This document shows, piece after piece, positions 57,978 to 63,911 of a stretch of DNA of 63,911 nucleotides (position 1 is the first letter of the stretch; every line of letters starts with the position of its first letter). This DNA comes from Chitinophagales bacterium. GTDB lineage: Bacteria > Bacteroidota > Bacteroidia > Chitinophagales > Chitinophagaceae. The position numbers and the translations under genes are program-made. The stretch is taken from NCBI GenBank assembly GCA_015655015.1, contig JAATFV010000167.1, positions 1 through 63,911 on the forward strand, given 5' to 3'. The notes under the pieces were generated by a model. It was not told the DNA's origin. It saw only the letters and a program-made list of their open reading frames with translations, and did not search any database.

Positions 57978-58892
57978 ATGACACAAACCATTAGTTATCA
58001 GATCAAGCTACCCCAATTCGAAGGCCCTTTCGACCTCTTATTATTCTTTATAGAGCGGGATGAGCTGGATATCTATAATATCCCGATCAACCGGCTTATC
58101 CAGGACTTTCTTACCTATATTCATTCCGGCGAGAAGCTGAATATCGAGCTATCCAGCGAATTCATCCTTTTCGTGTCCACCCTGATGCGTATCAAGGCAA
58201 AAATGCTCCTGCCCCGTAAGGAAGTGGATGAGCAGGGCAATGAGATCGATCCCCGTCAGGAGCTGATCGACAAGCTGCTGGAATACAAACGTTTTAAAGA
58301 AGCCGCTGTCACCCTGGCCGAAATGGAAGCTATCCGCCACCTGATGGTTCGCAGGGGGAATTTGCAGAAGGAGCTTTCCTCGATCGGTGAAGAATCCGGG
58401 GAAGGGACCGAGATCCAGGCGATCACCCTGTTCAAGCTGATGAAAACCTTTGAGCGGCTGATGCAGCGCATCCAGCAGCGGCAGAACAAGCCCGTCCATA
58501 CGGTGGTGAAGTACAACTATACGATGGAAGACAGCCGGGAGCATATCCTGACTTTCGTTCAGCGGGAGAAGACCCTGTCTTTCGAGCGGCTCTTTGATAT
58601 CTGTGAGAACCGTCTCCATGCTATTTTCCTCTTCCTGTCCATGCTGGAGCTCGTACAGCAAAGTTATATGAGCATCATGATGGGCGAGGGCTGGAATAAT
58701 TTTATCGTTGAATTTAATCCCGACCGCCCTGTAGACGAGGACCAGTCGATCTTCAATGAAGACGGGTCTTTCAGGGAAATCGTCCGCAAGGAAGTCCCGC
58801 CGGAAGGGCAACGGTCTCTTTTTGATGAGGATAATGAAGACGGTCCCCGTTTTAAGGGACCGGCCGATGAAAATGGATTCCATTTAAACTGA
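57978..58892 (+). CDS. scpA: Segregation and condensation protein A
   Basis: The kleisin subunit that bridges SMC heads in the bacterial condensin. 304 residues, a little longer than usual because of an acidic C-terminal tail. The N-terminal block is YQIKLPQFEGPFDLLLFFIERDELDIYNIPI, followed by LSSEFILFVSTLMRIKAKMLLP. The middle is helical, and the C-terminal winged helix (about 205-250) precedes an acidic, likely disordered tail. No scpB is adjacent. A pirin gene follows 20 bases later. Confidence 0.95.
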   Translation: MTQTISYQIKLPQFEGPFDLLLFFIERDELDIYNIPINRLIQDFLTYIHSGEKLNIELSSEFILFVSTLMRIKAKMLLPRKEVDEQGNEIDPRQELIDKLLEYKRFKEAAVTLAEMEAIRHLMVRRGNLQKELSSIGEESGEGTEIQAITLFKLMKTFERLMQRIQQRQNKPVHTVVKYNYTMEDSREHILTFVQREKTLSFERLFDICENRLHAIFLFLSMLELVQQSYMSIMMGEGWNNFIVEFNPDRPVDEDQSIFNEDGSFREIVRKEVPPEGQRSLFDEDNEDGPRFKGPADENGFHLN

Positions 58893-58912
58893 TGGCTTAC
58901 TAATTTATTTTT

Positions 58913-59626
58913 ATGAAGACGGTGTACCATCCTGCTTCTGAAAGAGGGCACGTTAACTTCGGCTGGCTGGACAGCCATCACTCTTTCAGCTTCGGCAACT
59001 GGCATGATCCCGAAAAAGTACACTTCGGCGCCCTGCGGATATTGAATGACGATATCGTGAAAGGCGGCAAGGGGTTTGATACACATCCGCACGAGAATAT
59101 GGAGATCATCTCCATTCCCCTGAAAGGAGCTATAGCGCATAAGGACAGCACGGGCACGGAAGGGATCATCTATAGCGGTGACGTGCAGATCATGAGCGCC
59201 GGCAGCGGGATCCGTCATTCGGAATACAATGCCTCCCATTATGACCCCGTGAATTTCCTGCAGATCTGGGTCTTTCCCAAACAACAGAATATCAGGCCCC
59301 GGCATGATCAGAAGACTTTCGACCATACGGCCCGGAAAGGGAAATGGCAGGTAGTGGTGAGCCCGAAGACAGAAGAAGGCGGTGTATGGATCAACCAGGA
59401 CGCCCGTATGGCTATGACCAGGCTGGAGGCAGGGAAAGAGATAACGTTCACCCCCGCCTTTCCCGGCAACGGTGTATACCTGTTCGTGGTCGAAGGCCAG
59501 GTGGAAGTCGGGGGGGCGACGTTGGAGCGGCGGGACGGCCTGGGCATTTCGGAAATGGATCAGTTTGCTATCAAGGCCGGACCTGGTTCAGAATTACTGG
59601 CGATCGAGGTGCCGATGTTTGCGTAA
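58913..59626 (+). CDS. Pirin-family protein
   Basis: A cupin-fold iron protein of 237 residues. The metal-binding signature is FDTHPHENMEIISIPLKGAIAHKDSTG (His-x-His and Glu), then IMSAGSGIRHSEYN with the further ligand. The second cupin domain (about 125-230) has the shorter, non-metal pattern. Relatives include YhaK/YhhW, some with quercetinase activity; the natural substrate is unknown. It is convergent with dxs, 8 bases apart. Confidence 0.94.
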   Translation: MKTVYHPASERGHVNFGWLDSHHSFSFGNWHDPEKVHFGALRILNDDIVKGGKGFDTHPHENMEIISIPLKGAIAHKDSTGTEGIIYSGDVQIMSAGSGIRHSEYNASHYDPVNFLQIWVFPKQQNIRPRHDQKTFDHTARKGKWQVVVSPKTEEGGVWINQDARMAMTRLEAGKEITFTPAFPGNGVYLFVVEGQVEVGGATLERRDGLGISEMDQFAIKAGPGSELLAIEVPMFA

Positions 59627-59634
59627 GGCCGGAC

Positions 59635-61569
59635 CTACCCCAGCAAATGATTCACACTCACCTTATCCTTCATCATTTCCCGGATGGCGGCTGCTATGGC
59701 AGGCGCATCATACCCGCATTCATGGATCAGCTCTTTGGGTGTTCCATGCTCGACGTACCGGTCGGGAATACCCAGGATCTTTATGGTAGCAGCGTAGTGG
59801 TGCGCCGCCTGGAATTCCAGGATGGCTGACCCGAATCCGCCTACGATCGTGCCGTCCTCCACGGTGAGGATACGGTCATATTTACTGAATATTTCATGCA
59901 GCAGCTCTTCGTCGAGAGGTTTGGCGAACCGCATGTCGTAATGGGCGGGATTAAGTCCTTCCACCTTTAGTTCGCGGATGGCCGCCGTGACGAAATTGCC
60001 GGGATGTCCCAGGCTGAGGACGGCTATGTCTAAACCATCCTTTATTTTGCGTCCTTTTCCGATAGGGATCTCCTGCATGGGTGTCTTCCATTCCGGCATG
60101 ACTCCTTCTCCCCGCGGATAGCGGATGACAAAAGGATATTCATTGGTATCCAGCTGGGCGGTATATAACAGATTGCGAAGTTCGCTTTCGTTCATGGGGG
60201 AGCTCACGACTATATTCGGGATACAGCGCATATAGGGGATATCATAAGCGCCATGGTGGGTAGGGCCGTCTTCTCCTACCAGTCCGGCCCGGTCCAAACA
60301 AAAGACTACGGGCAATTGCTGGATGGCCACATCGTGGATCACCTGGTCATAGGCCCTTTGCATGAAAGAGGAATAGATATTACAGAATACCCGCATTCCC
60401 TGGGTCGCCATACCCGCTGAGAGGGTGACGGCATGCTGCTCGCAGATGCCTACGTCAAAGGCGCGGTCGGGCATTTTTTCCATCATGAATTTGAGGGAGG
60501 AGCCGCTGGGCATTGCCGGCGTGACGCCAAAGATCTTTGGGTTCTTTTCCGCCAGCTCGATCAGGGTATGCCCGAATACGTCCTGGTATTTGGGCGGCTG
60601 GGGTGTTTCGTAGCGTTTTTTATAAATTTCGCCGGTGATCTTGTCGAAAAGGCCGGGTGCATGCCACTTGGTCTGGTCTTTTTCCGCCAGTGCATATCCC
60701 TTCCCCTTCACCGTCATGATATGGAGGAGCTTGGGGCCGGGGATCTGCTGAAGATCCGTGAGCGTATCCACCAGCTTGGTGATATTGTGGCCGTCGATGG
60801 GACCGAAATAGCGCAGGTTCAGCGATTCGAATAAGTTGCTGCTCCGGCTGATAAAGCCCTTGATGCTATGTTCTATTTTACTGGCTATGTCCCGGCTGAA
60901 GTGGCCGCCGATGGGCAGCTTACCCAGGGCTTTCCAGATATCGTCCTTCAATTTGTTGTAGGTGGCGGAGGTGGTGATGTCCGTCAGGTATTCTTTCAGG
61001 GCGCCGACATTCGGGTCGATGCTCATGCAATTATCGTTCAGGATGATCAGCAGGTCGGTATCCGCTACTCCTGCGTGGTTCATGCCTTCAAAAGCAAGTC
61101 CGGCAGTCATGGCCCCGTCCCCGATAATGGCAACGGCCTTTCGGTCCGTCTCCCCCTTGTATTTGGCTGCCATCGCCATGCCCAGGGCTGCGCTGATGGA
61201 GGTGGAGGAATGCCCTACGCCAAAGCTGTCGTATTCACTTTCGCTGCGTTTGGGGAACCCGCTCAGTCCATTGTATTTACGGTTGGTGCTGAATTTATCC
61301 CGTCGTCCCGTGAGGATCTTATGCCCATAAGCCTGGTGCCCTACGTCCCATACCAATTGGTCATAGGGGGTATTGAAGACATAATGAAGGGCGACGGTAA
61401 GCTCGACCACTCCCAGGCTGGCGGCGAAATGGCCGCCATGAACACTGACGGTATCGATAATATACTGCCGCAGTTCGTCAGCAACCTGGTGTAACTGCTC
61501 CCTGCTAAGCTTTTTGAGGTCGGCGGGGGAATTGATCGTCTGTAATAAAGCTCCTGGGGTGATTTCCAT
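59635..61569 (-). CDS. dxs: 1-deoxy-D-xylulose-5-phosphate synthase
   Basis: First enzyme of the MEP isoprenoid pathway, joining pyruvate and glyceraldehyde-3-phosphate with thiamine diphosphate. 644 residues, full length. Thiamine-binding motif IGDGAMTAGLAFEGMNHAG; N-terminal TVSVHGGHFAASLGVVELTVALHYVF; central VGICEQHAVTLSAGMATQG; C-terminal transketolase domain. Other isoprenoid genes are not in the window. Confidence 0.97.
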   Translation of the reverse strand: MEITPGALLQTINSPADLKKLSREQLHQVADELRQYIIDTVSVHGGHFAASLGVVELTVALHYVFNTPYDQLVWDVGHQAYGHKILTGRRDKFSTNRKYNGLSGFPKRSESEYDSFGVGHSSTSISAALGMAMAAKYKGETDRKAVAIIGDGAMTAGLAFEGMNHAGVADTDLLIILNDNCMSIDPNVGALKEYLTDITTSATYNKLKDDIWKALGKLPIGGHFSRDIASKIEHSIKGFISRSSNLFESLNLRYFGPIDGHNITKLVDTLTDLQQIPGPKLLHIMTVKGKGYALAEKDQTKWHAPGLFDKITGEIYKKRYETPQPPKYQDVFGHTLIELAEKNPKIFGVTPAMPSGSSLKFMMEKMPDRAFDVGICEQHAVTLSAGMATQGMRVFCNIYSSFMQRAYDQVIHDVAIQQLPVVFCLDRAGLVGEDGPTHHGAYDIPYMRCIPNIVVSSPMNESELRNLLYTAQLDTNEYPFVIRYPRGEGVMPEWKTPMQEIPIGKGRKIKDGLDIAVLSLGHPGNFVTAAIRELKVEGLNPAHYDMRFAKPLDEELLHEIFSKYDRILTVEDGTIVGGFGSAILEFQAAHHYAATIKILGIPDRYVEHGTPKELIHECGYDAPAIAAAIREMMKDKVSVNHLLG

Positions 61570-61813
61570 TCGAGTTCTTTAACGGATGTAAAAATACAGT
61601 TTTATAACGTAGATTTAGCGGTAAAGGGTGTGTCCTCCGGGGTGAAACGTCAAAATGTACGTTTTTTGTACAAAAAGGATTGGTTTTGGCCGGCTTGGGG
61701 GCCGTCTCTCCCGGGAAGGGAAGGTCTGCGAACCTTCGGCACAACACTGGACCGATGGCCATCTTAATTTGGCCATTAGTACAAAATAAGGCGCCGGGGT
61801 AGGAGGAAAGCTC

Positions 61814-61821
61814 TAGTTTTG
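61814..61821 (+). promoter_or_regulatory. Promoter -7 element of the LytS-like kinase gene
   Basis: TAGTTTTG, an exact TAnnTTTG match 18 bases before the ATG at 61840. Confidence 0.45.
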
Positions 61822-61839
61822 AATCTTTCAATAGCGCGT

Positions 61840-62895
61840 ATGCCTAAAAATGTAAGCAGATATTATTGGTGGTGCCAGATCAGCGGCTGGGGTTTTTTGG
61901 GTTTGGTCATAGTGCTGAATTCTTCCACGTTCGAGCAGAAGATCACCGACAAGCTGATCGGCCTTATGGCTGTTTCCGTGCTGTCTGGTATTCTGATCAC
62001 GCATATATTCCGGGAAGTGATCCGCAGATCGGGCTGGCTCCTGCTGCCGGTGGAAAAGGCCCTGCCCAAATTTGTCATCGGGATCTTCCTCACCTGCGTT
62101 ACCGCCGGCCTGTTACGCATCGTGGTGGTGGATGCGCTGAACCTGGTGTCTCTTTCCCGCAATAAGATGGATTTTATGCCCAGGCTGCTGGCGACCACGC
62201 TCGACAGCGGCCTTTTGATCATTCCCTGGACCCTCATCTACTATTTCTATCATTATATCGAGAACAGCCGTAAGCAGCAGCTGGATACCCTGAAGCTGGA
62301 AGCCCTGGTGAAAGAGCTGGAATTAAAGACCATCAAAGCCCATATCAATCCCCATTTTATTTTCAATGCGCTGAACAGCATCCGGGCCCTGGTGGACGAA
62401 AACCCTGCCCGGGCAAGGACCGCGATCACTGAATTGAGCAATATTCTCCGCAGCAGCATGCAGGCGGAGAAGCTGGAAACGGTCACTTTCGAAAAAGAAT
62501 TGAATATCGTTAAAGACTACCTGGCCCTGGAGCATATCCGTTTCGAGGACCGCCTGGAGATCGAATACGATATCGATGAGGACACCCTGGATCAGCCGAT
62601 CCCTCCGATGATGCTGCAGACCCTGGTGGAGAATGCCATCAAACATGGCATCAGCAAACAGGTGGATGGGGGTAAAGTGAAGATCGTATCTGATTTTAAG
62701 GACGATTATCATGAGCTGATGATCACCAATACGGGCTATCTGAACGGTAACCGCAACGTAGATGGTTTTGGGCTGGCCAGTACGAAGAACAGGCTGCAGA
62801 TCCTTTTCGGGCAAAGAGCTAACTTTGATATCCGGGAAGTGAACGGCAATACGGTGGAGGCTCGCGTATTGATACCGGTCGACCTGAGCAAATAA
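61840..62895 (+). CDS. LytS-type sensor histidine kinase
   Basis: A membrane histidine kinase of 351 residues. I start at ATG 61840 (MPKNVSRYYWWCQISGWG), since it directly precedes the first membrane helix. Four membrane segments cover about residues 10-140, then a coiled-coil. The His_kinase motif has the phospho-accepting H172 in KAHINPHFIFNALNS, and the ATPase domain (about 245-350) has N-box TLVENAIKHGI and G-box VDGFGLASTKNRL. It has no extra sensory domain. Its LytTR response regulator follows 13 bases downstream. Confidence 0.94.
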   Translation: MPKNVSRYYWWCQISGWGFLGLVIVLNSSTFEQKITDKLIGLMAVSVLSGILITHIFREVIRRSGWLLLPVEKALPKFVIGIFLTCVTAGLLRIVVVDALNLVSLSRNKMDFMPRLLATTLDSGLLIIPWTLIYYFYHYIENSRKQQLDTLKLEALVKELELKTIKAHINPHFIFNALNSIRALVDENPARARTAITELSNILRSSMQAEKLETVTFEKELNIVKDYLALEHIRFEDRLEIEYDIDEDTLDQPIPPMMLQTLVENAIKHGISKQVDGGKVKIVSDFKDDYHELMITNTGYLNGNRNVDGFGLASTKNRLQILFGQRANFDIREVNGNTVEARVLIPVDLSK

Positions 62896-62908
62896 TATAT
62901 AATTAATT

Positions 62909-63643
62909 ATGATCAGAGCTATTATCATCGACGACGAACGTCTTGCCAGAAATGAGCTAAAGAAATTACTGTTGGATTTTCCTGAGATCGAGGTGATCGC
63001 GGAAGCGGCCAATGCCAGCGAAGGGGTGGAAAGGATCGACAGTCTCAATCCTGACCTGATCTTTCTGGATATACAAATGCCCGGCAAAACGGGGTTCGAC
63101 ATGCTCTCGGAGCTGGAGAGGGCCCCTAATGTCATCTTCACCACGGCTTATGATGAATATGCGCTGAAGGCTTTCGAGGTGAATGCCCTGGACTACCTGT
63201 TAAAGCCAGTCGAGCCCAAAAGATTGGCTGATGCCCTTCAGAAACTGCAGCTGGAAGAAGATAAAGAACCCATTTCCGATCATACGATCTCTGTCAACCG
63301 GAGTATCCTGAACGAGCATGACCAGGTATTCGTCAAGGATGGAGAACGCTGCTGGTTCGTAAAGCTGTCGGATATACGGCTGTTCGAAAGTGTGGGTAAC
63401 TATGCCAAAGTGTATTTCGGACCGAATAAGCCTCTGATCCTGAAGTCCCTGAATGCCCTGGAAGAAAGGCTGGATGAGAAGGTGTTTTTCCGGGCTAACC
63501 GCAAACATATTGTCAATCTTCGCCTGATCGAAAAGATAGAGCCTTATTTTAACGGAGGCCTGCTGCTGGAAATGAAGGGTGGGGAGAAGATCGAGGTCAG
63601 CCGGAGGCAGACGGTGAAATTCAAGGAGATGATGAGCTTGTAG
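62909..63643 (+). CDS. LytTR-family response regulator
   Basis: 244 residues. Receiver domain (about 1-120) with acidic pair D8/D9 in IIIDDER, phospho-accepting D54 in LIFLDIQMPGKTG and the conserved Lys in YLLKPVEPKR. The LytTR DNA-binding domain (about 145-240) has the block KLSDIRLFESVGNYAKVYF, followed by FFRANRKHIVNLRLIEKIEPYFNGG. It is the partner of the LytS-like kinase upstream. Direct targets cannot be inferred; the next gene is a secreted peptidase. Confidence 0.95.
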   Translation: MIRAIIIDDERLARNELKKLLLDFPEIEVIAEAANASEGVERIDSLNPDLIFLDIQMPGKTGFDMLSELERAPNVIFTTAYDEYALKAFEVNALDYLLKPVEPKRLADALQKLQLEEDKEPISDHTISVNRSILNEHDQVFVKDGERCWFVKLSDIRLFESVGNYAKVYFGPNKPLILKSLNALEERLDEKVFFRANRKHIVNLRLIEKIEPYFNGGLLLEMKGGEKIEVSRRQTVKFKEMMSL

Positions 63644-63657
63644 CCGATGTATCTTAT

Positions 63658-63673
63658 CATGCTAACATGCTAA
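63658..63673. repeat. 8-bp tandem duplication after the LytTR gene
   Basis: CATGCTAA occurs twice head to tail, 14 bases after the LytTR stop. Confidence 0.85.
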
Positions 63674-63686
63674 AACCTGTCCTGTT

Positions 63687-63911
63687 ATGAAGAATATATT
63701 ATTCGCGCCTTTGCTGTTGCTGACCTGCTGCCGACTCTGGGCGCAGGATATCGATAAGATCATCAACCCGGCCGCCGTAGAGGGCATTGAAAAAGTGCTG
63801 TCCGCCGACAATATGCGGGGGAGGGCCAGTTTTTCTCCCGACATTGAAAGAGCGGCCGATTATATAGAAGCTCAGTTCAAGGCGGCAGGCCTGCAGACCT
63901 GGAATGGAAGC
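63687..63911 (+). CDS. M28/M20-type secreted peptidase (5' part only)
   Basis: 75 codons are visible from the ATG at 63687, then the window ends. The N-terminus has a signal peptide (about 1-19, with a hydrophobic core FAPLLLLTC and cleavage near WAQ), followed by KIINPAAVEGIEKVLSADNMRGR, then SPDIERAADYIEAQFKAAGLQTW. This is the N-terminal prelude typical of secreted M28 aminopeptidases in Bacteroidota ('remove intermediate helix, then AGLxxW'). The metal-binding residues lie outside the window, so family assignment is by N-terminal pattern only. Confidence 0.72.
   Translation, partial: MKNILFAPLLLLTCCRLWAQDIDKIINPAAVEGIEKVLSADNMRGRASFSPDIERAADYIEAQFKAAGLQTWNGS

Overview
The window is a dense bacterial chromosome segment of about 50% GC by eye. 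It carries about 61 protein genes and no rRNA or tRNA gene that I can recognise. Gene content points to the phylum Bacteroidota, most likely Chitinophagaceae or a close relative. The evidence is: gldE-gldD gliding genes behind mutY-ssb; HemJ as protoporphyrinogen oxidase; a split transketolase; DUF3109, DUF3078 and DUF7033 proteins; a LytS/LytTR pair; and many start regions preceded by the Bacteroidota -7 promoter element TAnnTTTG. Genus and species are not determined.

Layout. 1-4.4 kb: HU (cut by the window edge), mutY, ssb, gldE, gldD. 4.4-9.5 kb: a DUF3109 protein, an orphan LutB-like iron-sulfur protein and a DUF7033 deacetylase-like protein, converging on purH. 9.5-13.1 kb: a 900-base gene-poor stretch, then an unrecognised 165-aa protein, a membrane protein, a NarX-type histidine kinase and a NarL-type regulator. 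13.1-25.4 kb: an MMPL/RND exporter, recO, an amidohydrolase, prfA, a gap with a possible small RNA, VanZ, an ECF sigma/anti-sigma pair, gcvH, ybjQ, serS and small proteins. 25.4-30.1 kb: gyrB, an AraC regulator with a cysteine cluster, and an MqsR-like toxin / Panacea antitoxin pair.

30.1-39.5 kb holds a complete haem pathway. hemA-C-D-E-F-B-L run leftwards as a tight cluster; hemH-hemJ run rightwards from the same intergenic region. Together they cover every step from glutamyl-tRNA to protohaem. 40.2-48.9 kb: ileS, a DksA-like protein with a long Lys/Pro/Ala-rich tail, a DJ-1 protein, a FabH-type ketosynthase, and a candidate defence pair (Toprim protein plus AAA ATPase). 49-63.9 kb: an ABC exporter, rbfA-lolE-like, an orphan N-terminal transketolase subunit, a WecA-like transferase, frr, ppk2, mscL, DUF3078, scpA, pirin, dxs, a LytS/LytTR two-component pair and the start of an M28-type peptidase.

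The most unusual feature is structural. Short tandem duplications recur between genes and at gene 3' ends, and several include the stop codon itself (serS 23 bp x 4.6, prfA 14 bp x 2 plus a partial copy, DUF3109 24 bp x 2, transketolase 8 bp x 2). Some enzymes carry repeat-derived or low-complexity in-frame inserts. ileS carries a perfect 26-bp palindrome inside its coding sequence, and several long perfect hairpins lie between genes. The strongest functional candidates for further work are the toxin-antitoxin pair, the AAA/Toprim pair and the unknown-protein/membrane/two-component cluster at 10.4-13.1 kb.
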